A DNA stretch of 59,710 nt from Candidatus Rokuibacteriota bacterium (GCA_023249095.1 JAHFDK010000014.1:1-59710); one strand, 5' to 3'. Shown: positions 27,356 to 35,079, counted from the first letter of the stretch. A program made the numbers and translations. Notes: generated by a model from the letters alone, not told the origin.

Positions 27356-28291
27356 CTAGTCGTCTTCAGCCCAGGCCGTCGTGAGCCGACGAGCGAGGGC
27401 GCGGTGACCCCTGATGAAGTAGGCGAGCATGGCGCCGGTCGCGAGGAGGTTGCCGAGGAGGACGGTCCATCCCGCCAGCTCGTCCAGGACCCACTTCGCC
27501 GCGATCAACACGCCGCCGATGAACAACACCTCGAACGCCGTGAAGAAGATCACCAGGGCGAAGACGAAGAGCGGCTGGCGCTCCGCGCCCGCGATCAGCG
27601 CGGCGCCGACAATTCCGAATAACGCGAACGCGATCCCGTGCACGACGGTGTAGGAGGCGATCGCGGCGAGCGAGTCGGTCTGGCGGAGGATCCCCGTGCC
27701 CAGGAGCCTCGGCGTCCGGAGCGGCTCGCCCTGGATCCAGTCGATCGCCAGGAACCACAGCGCGACGGCGGCGGCGCCGAGCAGGCCGGCCACGACGCCC
27801 TCGCGGAACACGCTGCCCCAGGAGCCGATCAGCGTGCGCGACAGGGCGCGGTGGGCGCGGAAGAAGTACCAGAGCATCGCGAGGGAGGCGAGGAGGTTGC
27901 CGCCGAGGATCGCCCACCAGACCAGGGCGCCCAGCATCGACTTCCCGAGCGCCCCGACGATGCCGAAGACGAACACCTCGAAGCTGGCGAAGAGGATCAC
28001 GAAGGCGACAAACAGCGTAGGCTCGCGCTCGCTGACGGCCATGAGGCTCGCGGCGACGACGCCGAACGCGATGAACGCCAGGCCGTGGATGATCGTGTAG
28101 CCGAGGACGTTGCCCACGGTGGGCCGAAGTCCAATCGGGTTGGTCACGCCCTGGAAGACCGCGGCGCCCAGGAGCCCCGGGGTCAGGAACGGCTGGCCGC
28201 GCCAGATGTCGAAGAGAAGGAACCAGACGGCGACGACCGCCGCGCCGATCAAGCCGGCCACGACCCCTTCCTTCAGGATCGACCGCTGCAC
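27356..28291 (-). CDS. Membrane protein made of two homologous halves
   Basis: The 311 residues consist of an internal duplication. Residues about 7-145 and 160-300 align with each other, beginning EGVVAGLIGAAVVAVWFLL and EGVVAGLLGAAAVALWFLA, and ending LGGNLLASLAMLWYFFRAHR and LGNLLATGAMLAYFIRGHR. Each half has about four hydrophobic helices. A YTIIHG/YTVVHG motif appears in both, and its His may be functional. I recognise no named family. The start is a GTG without a ribosome site; TACAAT sits 7 nt upstream, giving a leaderless arrangement. It converges on the methyltransferase gene, 3 bp apart. Confidence 0.8.
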   Translation of the reverse strand: MQRSILKEGVVAGLIGAAVVAVWFLLFDIWRGQPFLTPGLLGAAVFQGVTNPIGLRPTVGNVLGYTIIHGLAFIAFGVVAASLMAVSEREPTLFVAFVILFASFEVFVFGIVGALGKSMLGALVWWAILGGNLLASLAMLWYFFRAHRALSRTLIGSWGSVFREGVVAGLLGAAAVALWFLAIDWIQGEPLRTPRLLGTGILRQTDSLAAIASYTVVHGIAFALFGIVGAALIAGAERQPLFVFALVIFFTAFEVLFIGGVLIAAKWVLDELAGWTVLLGNLLATGAMLAYFIRGHRALARRLTTAWAEDD

Positions 28292-28298
28292 GGACGGT

Positions 28299-28304
28299 AT
28301 TGTA
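28299..28304 (-). promoter_or_regulatory. -10 hexamer TACAAT placed for a leaderless transcript
   Basis: TACAAT on the minus strand ends 7 nt before the GTG start of the duplicated membrane protein. A partial -35 (GCTACA) is found 17 bp further up. There is no Shine-Dalgarno sequence. Confidence 0.5.
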
Positions 28305-28346
28305 TCGGAGCGCGCGGCTTGTTGTAGCGGGCGCCGTGAGCCCGGC

Positions 28347-29039
28347 TCAGACCGCGGGTGGCCCGAGATAGATGCGACCCGGCTCCGCTCGCCCGTTCTC
28401 GGGGTCGCGGGCGAATCTGACGCCGTAGTCGGAGTAACGAAGGTGCGGCGGCAGAGACGAGCGATGGGCGACCGGGCTCCACGGGTCGGCGTGACGCCAC
28501 GCGCCGCCGCGGCTCACGCGCCGCGTGCCGGCTGCCGGGCCGCGGGGATTCCGGTCCGGCGAGCGGCGGTAATAGTCCTCGGCGAACCAGTCGCCGCACC
28601 ACTCATGGCAGACGCCGGAGAGATCGGTGAGCCCCAGCGTGTTGCCCGGCGTCCCGCCGACACGGGGCGGACGGTCGAACGTGACGCCAGGCTTCGCGTC
28701 GCCCCACGGGTAGCGCCGACCGTCGAGGCCGCCGCGCGCGGCCTTTTCCCACTCGGCCTCCGTCGGCAGCCGCGCGCCCGACCACTCGGCGAACGCGCCG
28801 GCTTCGGTCCACGAGAGACCGACGACGGGTTGGCTCGGGTCGGCGAACGCCGGGTCGGACCAGAACGGCGGCGATGAGGCGCCGGTGGCCGCCATGTACG
28901 CGGCGAAGTCTCCGTTCGTCGCCGGTGTGCGGGCGATGAGGAAGGTGTCGACCCAGACGACATGGGGCGGGCGCTCGGACGGGTGACCGTGAGCCCAGCC
29001 CATGCTGAACGGCCCCGCTGGAACGCGCGCGAAGTCCAC
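28347..29039 (-). CDS. SUMF1/formylglycine-generating-like domain protein, lacking the catalytic cysteines
   Basis: The 230-residue protein has the SUMF1 (FGE-sulfatase) fold: FARVPAGPFSMGWAHGH, SWTEAGAFAEWSGARLPTEA, EWEKAARGG, RRYPWGD, NTLGLTDLSGVCHEWCGDWF and RRVSRGGAWRHADPW. In true formylglycine-generating enzymes the end carries a Cys pair in the CNRYR-type region; here it reads PVAHRSSLPPHLRYSDYGVR with no Cys. A sulfatase-activating role is therefore unlikely, and a structural or other SUMF1 role more likely. The GTG start has TATTAT 5 nt upstream, shared back-to-back with the aminotransferase promoter. Confidence 0.85.
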   Translation of the reverse strand: MDFARVPAGPFSMGWAHGHPSERPPHVVWVDTFLIARTPATNGDFAAYMAATGASSPPFWSDPAFADPSQPVVGLSWTEAGAFAEWSGARLPTEAEWEKAARGGLDGRRYPWGDAKPGVTFDRPPRVGGTPGNTLGLTDLSGVCHEWCGDWFAEDYYRRSPDRNPRGPAAGTRRVSRGGAWRHADPWSPVAHRSSLPPHLRYSDYGVRFARDPENGRAEPGRIYLGPPAV

Positions 29040-29043
29040 GCCT

Positions 29044-29050
29044 TATAATA
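29044..29050. promoter_or_regulatory. Overlapping divergent -10 sequences
   Basis: The 7-bp TATAATA gives TATAAT on the plus strand (29044-29049) for the aminotransferase and TATTAT on the minus strand (29050-29045) for the SUMF1-type gene. The plus transcript would have a leader of about 80 nt, and the minus transcript would be leaderless. The two genes would compete for the same bases. Neither -35 is good. Confidence 0.5.
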
Positions 29051-29065
29051 GGGACCTTCCGAGAA

Positions 29066-29137
29066 GTAGTGCGAGCCGCAGCATGTCGCGGGGCTGGGGC
29101 CCCGCCGTGCGAGGCGAGCCTATAAAAGGAGACGCCC
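29066..29137 (+). promoter_or_regulatory. Leader element copy A, shared with the aminotransferase at 32990
   Basis: The 55 nt from 29066 match those from 32917 at 45 positions without gaps, and both continue to an AGGAGA ribosome site and an ATG of a PLP aminotransferase. Shared parts include CCGC and GCGG arms flanking a variable loop and the block GTCGCGGGGCTGGGGCCC. It may be a cis-regulatory RNA or a dispersed repeat. Confidence 0.6.
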
Positions 29138-30310
29138 ATGAACGTCGCCCCGCGGATGGCCCGGCTCGGAACCGAGTCCGCGTTCGAGGTGCTGGCCCGC
29201 GCGCGGCAGCTCGAGCGCGCCGGCCGCGACATCATTCACCTGGAAATCGGCGAGCCGGACTTCGACACGCCGGTGCACATCAAGGAGGCCGCAAAGCAGG
29301 CGCTCGACGCGGGGGCGACGCACTACGGCCCGTCTGCGGGGCTGCCGGAGCTTCGCGAGGCGATCGCCAAGCACGTCGCCGAGACGCGTGGCGTTCCCGT
29401 CTCGCCCGAGGAAGTCGTCGTCACGCCGGGCGCCAAGCCGATCATGTTCTTCACGATCATGGCCCTGATCGGCGATGGCGATGAGGTGATCCACCCGAAT
29501 CCCGGCTTTCCGATCTACGAGTCCGTCATCAATTTCGTCGGCGGCGTCCCGGTGCCGATTCCGCTCCGCGAGGACAGCGGCTTCGGATTCGATCTCGAGC
29601 TGTTCGAGCGCCGCGTCTCGTCGAAGACGAAGCTGATCGTCATCAACTCGCCGGAGAATCCCACCGGCGGCGTGCTCGACCGTGACCAGCTCGAACGCAT
29701 CGCGGCGATCGCCGTCGCGCGGAAGATCCCGGTGCTGACCGACGAGATTTACCGGCAGTTCCTCTACGAGGGCGAGTTCGCCTCGATCATGGGCCTGCCG
29801 GGTATGCGAGACCAGACGATCTTGCTCGACGGCTTCTCGAAATCGTATGCGATGACCGGCTGGCGCCTTGGCTACGGCGTGATGCCGCCGCCCCTCGCCG
29901 AGCACGTGGCGCGGCTCATGGTGAACTCGAACTCCTGCACGGCCTCGTTCGTGCAGCTCGCCGGCATCGCGGCGCTCCAGGGCGATCAGACGCCGGTTGC
30001 CCGCATGGTGGCCGAGTTCAAGCGACGGCGCGACCTGTTCGTGGATGGCCTCAACCGCCTGCCCGGCGTTCGATGCGCGCGGCCGCGCGGCGCCTTTTAC
30101 GTGTTCCCGAACATCACGGGGACCCGCCGGCCGTCAGCCGAGGTCGCCGAGCGTCTCCTGACCGAGGCCGGCGTGGCCGCGCTGTCGGGCGCGGCGTTCG
30201 GCGCTCACGGTGAGGGATATCTCCGGTTCTCGTACGCGAACTCGGAGGCCAATTTGCGCCTGGCGCTCGAGCGCATGCGGCCGGTGTTCGAGAGCTTCGC
30301 CGGGAAATGA
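29138..30310 (+). CDS. Class I/II PLP-dependent aminotransferase (aspartate-aminotransferase-like)
   Basis: The 390-residue fold-type I enzyme has EIGEPDFDTPVHIKEA, the YGPSAGLPELREAIA segment, VVVTPGAKPIMFF, NPGFPIYESV, INSPENPTGG and LTDEIYRQFLYEG. The PLP Schiff-base lysine is Lys235 in DGFSKSYAMTGWRLGY. The C-terminal YLRFSYANSEANLRLALER provides the carboxylate-binding Arg. It should transaminate an amino acid with 2-oxoglutarate or a similar acceptor. AAAAGGAGA precedes the ATG. A leader almost identical to that of the class III aminotransferase at 32990 lies upstream. Confidence 0.95.
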   Translation: MNVAPRMARLGTESAFEVLARARQLERAGRDIIHLEIGEPDFDTPVHIKEAAKQALDAGATHYGPSAGLPELREAIAKHVAETRGVPVSPEEVVVTPGAKPIMFFTIMALIGDGDEVIHPNPGFPIYESVINFVGGVPVPIPLREDSGFGFDLELFERRVSSKTKLIVINSPENPTGGVLDRDQLERIAAIAVARKIPVLTDEIYRQFLYEGEFASIMGLPGMRDQTILLDGFSKSYAMTGWRLGYGVMPPPLAEHVARLMVNSNSCTASFVQLAGIAALQGDQTPVARMVAEFKRRRDLFVDGLNRLPGVRCARPRGAFYVFPNITGTRRPSAEVAERLLTEAGVAALSGAAFGAHGEGYLRFSYANSEANLRLALERMRPVFESFAGK

Positions 30311-30332
30311 CGGCGGCCGAGTCCCAGTCGGC

Positions 30333-31784
30333 GTGAGCCGGAGCACCGTCGCCGACGTCGTCGTCGACGGCTTGAAGCGGGCCGGCACGCCGCGGCTGTT
30401 CGGCGTGGCAGGTCTCGAGACGAACCTCCCGCTGCTCGAGGCGGCGCGCGAGGGCGGGCTTCCGCTGACGCTCGCGTCCAGAGCGACCACGGCGGGCATC
30501 ATGGCCGCGGTCTCCGGCGATCTGGTCGAGGCGCCGGGCGCGGCGCTCGTCGGTTCCGGGCGCGGCGTCACGACGGCGATCGACGGCGTCGCGTACGCCC
30601 TCGAGGACGGCGCGGCGATGGTCTTGCTGACCGAGCGTCTGTCCGTGCCCGGCTGCAAGGCGAGCCTCAGCGTGGCGGCCGAGTCCGCGGCGCACCGGAT
30701 CGCTCACGCAACGCGGCTGGCCGCCACCGAGCCACGGGGGCCGGTCCATCTGGAAATCCCTGCCGAGGTCGCGCGGCGGCCGGCGCTGCCTCTCGCAACG
30801 TCGTGCCGACCGGATCCGCTGCCGCCGCCCGATCGCGGCGCTCTCGACGGGGCGGCCCGACTGCTCGCGCGCGCGTCCCGCCCGCTGCTCGTCGCGGGAC
30901 TGCACTGCCGCTCGACGAGCGTGCAGCAGTGGGTCCGCGCGCTGGCGGAAGCTCTGCCCGCGCCCTTGCTGGTGACGTGTAGAGCCAAGGGCGCGCTGCC
31001 GGACCCGCACCCGCTGATGCTGGGCGTTCTCGGTGTCGACGGCGTCGACGAGCGATTGCTGAAACGCGCCGATCTCGTCGTGGGGCTGGGGCTCGACGCG
31101 CTCGAGCTTGTTCAGTCACCCTGGTGGTCGACGGTCCCTGTGCTCGGGGTCGGTCCACCGCAGGCGCTTGGCGATCGAATTCCCGCGGTCGCGGTGGTCG
31201 GCGACGTCGCGGTCGTCCTCGAGGAGCTCGCGCCACGGCTGCGCGACCGGGAACGGGCCGACTGGGACGTCGCCGAGCTCGACCGGCTCAAGCGCGAGCG
31301 TTTCGCGGCCGGGGCCGGTCCGGCGCTCGCCAGGAGAGGGATCGTCCGCGTCGCCCGCGAGGCAACGCCGGCCGGCACGATCGCCACGTGCGACGCCGGT
31401 TCTCACCTGGTGGACGTCGCTATCGCCTGGCACGCCGTCGCTCCGCGCGAGTTCCTGGCGTCCAACGGACGCGTCACGGCGGGTTTCGCCCTGCCGGCCG
31501 CGATCGCGGCGCACCTCGTCCATCCCGATCGGCGCATCGTCTGCTTCACCGGAACCGATGGCCTGGCCGCGGCAGCGACCGAGCTCGAGACCGCGACACG
31601 GCTCGGCGCCCCGATCGTCGTGATCGTCTTCGGCGCCGGCACCTCGGCCGCGCCCGACCTCATGCGACTGGCGCAGGGCTTCGGGGTGACGGCGCTCGCA
31701 GCCGACAGCGAGGCCCGGTTCGGCGAGGCGCTGAGTCGAGCGTTGCGAACCGCGGGGCCGTCGCTGGTCGCCGTGTGGCCTTGA
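30333..31784 (+). CDS. Degenerate acetolactate-synthase-like ThDP-family protein
   Basis: From GTG 30333 this gives 483 residues with the three-domain layout of acetohydroxyacid-synthase-like enzymes: a PYR-like domain (STVADVVVDGLKRAG), a central domain (about 185-315, with RPLLVAGLHCRS) and a PP-like domain. Key cofactor residues look lost. The catalytic Glu of the PYR domain (RHEQGA in normal enzymes) falls in ASRATTAGIMAAV, and the GDG...N diphosphate motif reads GTDGLAAAATELET. It may not bind ThDP. It follows the aminotransferase by 22 bp and could be a regulatory or inactive relative. The start lacks a clear ribosome site. Confidence 0.75.
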   Translation: MSRSTVADVVVDGLKRAGTPRLFGVAGLETNLPLLEAAREGGLPLTLASRATTAGIMAAVSGDLVEAPGAALVGSGRGVTTAIDGVAYALEDGAAMVLLTERLSVPGCKASLSVAAESAAHRIAHATRLAATEPRGPVHLEIPAEVARRPALPLATSCRPDPLPPPDRGALDGAARLLARASRPLLVAGLHCRSTSVQQWVRALAEALPAPLLVTCRAKGALPDPHPLMLGVLGVDGVDERLLKRADLVVGLGLDALELVQSPWWSTVPVLGVGPPQALGDRIPAVAVVGDVAVVLEELAPRLRDRERADWDVAELDRLKRERFAAGAGPALARRGIVRVAREATPAGTIATCDAGSHLVDVAIAWHAVAPREFLASNGRVTAGFALPAAIAAHLVHPDRRIVCFTGTDGLAAAATELETATRLGAPIVVIVFGAGTSAAPDLMRLAQGFGVTALAADSEARFGEALSRALRTAGPSLVAVWP

Positions 31785-31842
31785 CGATGATGAGCCCGCG
31801 GCGGACTACGCCGCCACGATCGCCGGGTCGATGCGCGCCAGG

Positions 31843-31848
31843 TATAAT
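31843..31848 (+). promoter_or_regulatory. -10 hexamer TATAAT placed for a leaderless transcript
   Basis: A perfect TATAAT ends exactly 6 nt before the ATG at 31855 of the selenocysteine oxidoreductase. There is no ribosome site, so transcription probably starts on the ATG. The -35 region is not recognisable. Confidence 0.55.
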
Positions 31849-31854
31849 GATGCC

Positions 31855-32505
31855 ATGCCGATCCTGACCGCGCGCGACCAGGCCGCTGTTCGCAAGGAGT
31901 TCGAGCGCATCACTGGGCCCGTGAAGCTCGTCGTCTTCTCGCAGGAGCTCGCCGCCGCCGAGCTCTGCCAGCAGAACGAGCAGCTCGTGCGCGAGGTCGC
32001 CGAGCTTTCCGACCAGATCACGGTGGAGGTGCTCAACCTCGCCATCGACCGCGAGCGCGCCGAGGCGTACGGCGTGGACCAGGTGCCGGCCATCGTCGTC
32101 GAAGGCAGCCGCGACTACGGTATCCGCTTCTACGGCGTCCCCCTGGGCTACGAGTTCAGCAACCTCATCGACTCGATCATCGTGACGTCCACCGGCGCGC
32201 CGGCGCTGGCGGAGGACACCCTGGCCTCGCTGCGGGCGCTCTCCGCCGACGTCGACATCAAGGTTTTCTCGACGCCCACCTGACCTCATTGTCCCCGGGC
32301 CGTGCGCCTGGCACAGCACATGTCGGTCGCGTCCGACCGCGTGCGCTCGACCGTCATCGAGGCGACGGAGTTTCCCGAGCTGTCGCGGGCCTATCAAGTG
32401 ATGGGCGTGCCGAAGGTCGTGATCAACGATCGCGTGCAGTTCGAGGGCGCCGTCCCCGAGCAGGAGTTCCTCGGCGCGGTGCTCCAGGCGGTGGAGACGT
32501 CCTGA
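31855..32505 (+). CDS. Selenocysteine protein-disulfide-oxidoreductase/glutaredoxin-like protein, UGA decoded at residue 143
   Basis: One frame from ATG 31855 to 32505 gives 216 residues with a single TGA at 32281-32283. It is a tandem double-thioredoxin-fold protein of the PDO/glutaredoxin-like kind. The N-terminal domain (VKLVVFSQELAAAELCQQ) has lost the first Cys of its CxxC, leaving only Cys38. The C-terminal domain reads DIKVFSTPT-U-PHCPRAVRLA, where relatives have TPTCPYCPRAVRLA, so Sec143 and Cys146 form the active pair. Text after the TGA is the conserved end: VIEATEFPELSRAYQVMGVP, then KVVINDRVQFEGAVPE. A G-containing stem-loop starts 11 nt after the TGA. It should catalyse thiol-disulfide exchange in the cytoplasm. 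A gamma-glutamylcyclotransferase-like gene follows. Confidence 0.93.
32295..32311 (+). promoter_or_regulatory. Candidate bacterial SECIS stem-loop (oxidoreductase)
   Basis: CCGGGC (32295-32300) pairs with GCCTGG (32306-32311), with one G-U pair, around the loop CGTGC. The stem begins 11 nt and the loop 17 nt after the TGA. G residues in the loop fit the bacterial SECIS pattern. An alternative stem GTGC/GCAC overlaps it. Confidence 0.55.
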
Positions 32506-32511
32506 AACAGC

Positions 32512-32907
32512 TTGCCCAAACCAGGTGACTCCCGCGCGGCGCTCGTGTTCGTGTACGGGACGCTGATGCGGGGGTACGCGCTGCATCTCCTGCTGGCGCG
32601 CGCTTCGAAGTTCCTCGGCGAGGGCCGTGTCCACGGGCGCCTGCTCGATCTCGGCCGCTACCCGGGGCTGGTCGACGGAGTTGGTAGCGTCCGCGGAGAG
32701 ATCTACCGCCTGGACGACCCCGAACTTCTCGCGGTGCTCGACCGCGCGGAGGGGTACAATTTCGGTCGTCGTCGCACGATCGTCACGCTCGCGAGCGGCC
32801 GGCGCGCGCGTGCGTGGGTCTACCGGTATCGCGGACGTCAGGAGAAAGCCGTCCTCATCCCGGACGGGGACTACCGGCGGGCGCACCCGCGCCCCGCCAC
32901 TCGCTGA
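32512..32907 (+). CDS. Gamma-glutamylcyclotransferase-like (GGCT/AIG2) protein
   Basis: The 131-residue protein opens with the GGCT/AIG2 signature VFVYGTLMRGY and carries the family's acidic catalytic position in VLDRAEGYNFGRR, plus GEIYRLDDPELLAVLD. Such enzymes release 5-oxoproline from gamma-glutamyl compounds or act on gamma-glutamylamines. The TTG start at 32512 is the only in-frame candidate far enough ahead of the YGTL motif; its ribosome site is weak. It follows the selenocysteine oxidoreductase by 6 bp and is probably in the same transcript, which hints at glutathione-type metabolism. Confidence 0.85.
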   Translation: MPKPGDSRAALVFVYGTLMRGYALHLLLARASKFLGEGRVHGRLLDLGRYPGLVDGVGSVRGEIYRLDDPELLAVLDRAEGYNFGRRRTIVTLASGRRARAWVYRYRGRQEKAVLIPDGDYRRAHPRPATR

Positions 32908-32916
32908 ACTGGGGTG

Positions 32917-32989
32917 GTAGCGCGCGCCGCAGGCCGTCGCGGGGCTGGGGCCCGGCCGGCTGAGGCGTGCCTCTGAACAGGAGAAAGCA
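32917..32989 (+). promoter_or_regulatory. Leader element copy B, shared with the aminotransferase at 29138
   Basis: This is the second copy of the leader at 29066. The copies differ mainly in the loop between CCGC and GCGG and in positions 43-45; one extra base lies just before the AGGAGA ribosome site. The copy starts 9 bp after the GGCT-like gene. Confidence 0.6.
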
Positions 32990-34372
32990 ATGGCGCTGAC
33001 CGCCGCCGAGCTCGTCAAGGCCGATCAGGAGCACCTGATCCATCCGCTGCACCACCCCGTCGACAACGCGGAGCCGGTCATCTACGTCCGCGGACGGGGC
33101 GCGACCATCCAGGAGATCGGGGGCCACGAATACATCGACGGGCTCTCCGGGCTCTGGAACGTGAACGTGGGCCACGGCCGCACCGAGCTGGCCGACGCCG
33201 CGGCGGCGCAGATGAAGGATCTCGCGTACTTCTCCGGCTACGTGGGCTCCTCGAGCGTGCCGGCGATCACGCTGGCGAACCGGCTCATGGAGATCACGTA
33301 CGACAACATGCAGGCCGTGTTCTTCACGTGCGGCGGCGCCGAGTCGAACGAGTCGGCGTTCAAGACGGCGCGCTTCTACTGGAAGGCGCAGGGCAAGCCC
33401 GACAAGGTCAAGATCATCTCCCGCCAGCAGGGCTACCACGGCGTCACCCTCCAGGCGATGAGCGCCACCGGGATGGGCGCCTACTGGAAGATGTTCGAGC
33501 CGCGCGTTCCGGGGTTCGTCCACGTCCAGACCTGCTACCCGTACCGGTTCCAGGGGGCGAAGCCCGGCGAGAGCATCGGACAGGCGGCGGCGCGGGAGAT
33601 CGAGGAGGCGATCCTGCGCGAGGGGCCCGACACGGTCGCCGCGATGATCGGCGAGCCGATCCACGGCGGGGGCGGAGTCATCTACCCGACCGACGACTAC
33701 TGGCCACGGGTGCGGGAGATTTGCACGCGCCACCACGTGCTCCTGATCGCCGACGAGGTCATCACCGGCTTCTGCCGGACAGGGCGCTGGTTCGCGCTCG
33801 GGCACTGGAACGTCAAGCCCGACATCGTCTCGTTCGCGAAGGGCGTGACCTCCGGATACCTTCCGCTCGGCGGGATCATGATCACCAAGGCGATCAAGGA
33901 CGCCATGGACTCGGTCAAGCCCGAGGATCGCTGGATGCACGCCTACACGTACTCCGGCCATCCCACGTGCTGCGCGGTCGGGCTGAAGAACATCGAGATC
34001 ATGGAGCGCGAGCGACTCTGGGAGAACGCGGCGAAGATGGGCACCCGGCTCCACCAGGGACTCCAGCAGGCGTTCGGCGACCACCCGAACGCGGGCGACA
34101 TCCGGGGCGGCAAGGGCCTGCTGGCGGCCGTCGAGCTGGTGGAAGACCGCGCGACCAAGAAGAACTTCGCCGGCGATCGCAAGGTCGCCCCGCGCATCCA
34201 GGCCGAGATGATGAAGCGCGGCGTCGTCACGCGGACGCGCCCGGTGGCCGGCGCGCATCCGGCGCCCGGCGACTCGGTCTACTTCGCGCCGCCCCTCGTC
34301 GTGACCGAGGCGGAGATCGACCGGCTCGTCAGCGTGACGCGGGACGCCGTCAAGGTCGTGCTCGGCGCCTAG
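32990..34372 (+). CDS. Class III PLP aminotransferase (omega-amino acid:pyruvate type)
   Basis: The 460-residue enzyme shows IHPLHHPV near the start, GGHEYIDGLSGLWNVNVGHGR, FFTCGGAESNESAFKTARFYW, SRQQGYHGVTLQAMSATGMG, IGEPIHGGGGVIYPTDDYW and LIADEVITGFCRTGRWFAL. The PLP lysine is Lys284 in VSFAKGVTSGYLPLGG. It most resembles beta-alanine/putrescine/omega-amino acid transaminases that use pyruvate. AGGAGA precedes the ATG. It shares a conserved leader with the class I/II aminotransferase at 29138. Confidence 0.95.
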   Translation: MALTAAELVKADQEHLIHPLHHPVDNAEPVIYVRGRGATIQEIGGHEYIDGLSGLWNVNVGHGRTELADAAAAQMKDLAYFSGYVGSSSVPAITLANRLMEITYDNMQAVFFTCGGAESNESAFKTARFYWKAQGKPDKVKIISRQQGYHGVTLQAMSATGMGAYWKMFEPRVPGFVHVQTCYPYRFQGAKPGESIGQAAAREIEEAILREGPDTVAAMIGEPIHGGGGVIYPTDDYWPRVREICTRHHVLLIADEVITGFCRTGRWFALGHWNVKPDIVSFAKGVTSGYLPLGGIMITKAIKDAMDSVKPEDRWMHAYTYSGHPTCCAVGLKNIEIMERERLWENAAKMGTRLHQGLQQAFGDHPNAGDIRGGKGLLAAVELVEDRATKKNFAGDRKVAPRIQAEMMKRGVVTRTRPVAGAHPAPGDSVYFAPPLVVTEAEIDRLVSVTRDAVKVVLGA

Positions 34373-34384
34373 GATTTTAGAGCC

Positions 34385-34579
34385 GTGAAGCTGATCACCG
34401 CCCACCGTATCCTCATCGGCGCGGGGATCGCGTTCTTCCTCTTCTACGCGGCGCTCCTTCTCGTGCGCGACCGGACGACGGCGGCGTGCGTGCAGGCGGT
34501 GGTCTCGTTGGCGGTGGCCGCCGGCCTTGTCCTCTATTACCGCACGCTCAAGGGATGGGGTCAGCACCCGCCGTCCTGA
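34385..34579 (+). CDS. Small membrane protein, two predicted helices
   Basis: The 64-residue protein starts at GTG 34385 and has two hydrophobic segments (ILIGAGIAFFLFYAALLLV and AVVSLAVAAGLVLYY). No family is recognised. It starts 12 bp after the aminotransferase and its 3' end overlaps the DCC-family gene by 25 bp. A membrane anchor for that thiol protein is conceivable. Confidence 0.6.
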   Translation: MKLITAHRILIGAGIAFFLFYAALLLVRDRTTAACVQAVVSLAVAAGLVLYYRTLKGWGQHPPS

Positions 34580-34917
34580 TCTACGACGGCGAGTGCGCGA
34601 TGTGCCGGGCGAGTGCGCTCTGGCTCATGCGCCTGGCGATCTCCAGTGGCCAGCTCGAGATCCTCCCGTGCCGGTCAGCACCGCAGCGCGCCCGCTTCCC
34701 CCAGATCTCGGACGAGGCGTGCATGACGGCGATGCAGCTCGTGCTGCCCGACGGGCGTACGCTCACGGGCGCCGATGCGGTGCCCGAGCTGCTGCGTCGC
34801 ATCGGCTGGCTCAGCTGGCTCGCGACGGTCTTCGCGCTCCCAGGGGCGCGTTGCCTCGCTCGACGCGTCTACGCCTGGATCGCGAAGAATCGCATGCGCC
34901 TGTCGTGCGATCGGTAG
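34555..34917 (+). CDS. DCC-family (DUF393) thiol-disulfide oxidoreductase-like protein
   Basis: The 120-residue protein begins with LIYDGECAMCRAS, the DUF393/DCC motif with a CxxC pair, and continues with the usual LEILPCRS and MTAMQLVLPDGRTLTGADAVPELLRRIGWL blocks and a hydrophobic C-terminal section (LATVFALPGARCLARRVYAW). Here both positions of the pair are Cys, not Sec. It is probably a redox protein, but its partner is unknown. The ATG lies inside the end of the small membrane-protein gene. Confidence 0.87.
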   Translation: MGSAPAVLIYDGECAMCRASALWLMRLAISSGQLEILPCRSAPQRARFPQISDEACMTAMQLVLPDGRTLTGADAVPELLRRIGWLSWLATVFALPGARCLARRVYAWIAKNRMRLSCDR

Positions 34918-35045
34918 TCCGGCTGCTCACCGTTTCAGCAGGACGACGCTCTCCGCGCTGAAATTCGGCAGCGCGGCCCGCACTTCGGATCCCTCCACTG
35001 ACGATAAGTGCCCGTATAGGCTGATCTCCACTCGGTGAGCGGCGC

Positions 35046-35061
35046 TGGCACGCGCGCTGCA
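35046..35061 (+). promoter_or_regulatory. Sigma-54 promoter of the nitrate assimilation operon
   Basis: TGGCACGCGCGCTGCA fits the -24/-12 consensus TGGCACGnnnnTTGCA, with one base different and the required 10 bp between GG and GC. Transcription would begin near 35072, about 100 bp before nrtA. This predicts control by an NtrC-type enhancer-binding protein. Confidence 0.75.
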
Positions 35062-35079
35062 CCTCGTGGCCCTTAGCGT

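Noticed and set aside
32302-32505. A separate small gene after the oxidoreductase
   Set aside because: It is the in-frame C-terminal thioredoxin half that follows the UGA; homologous proteins are continuous here.
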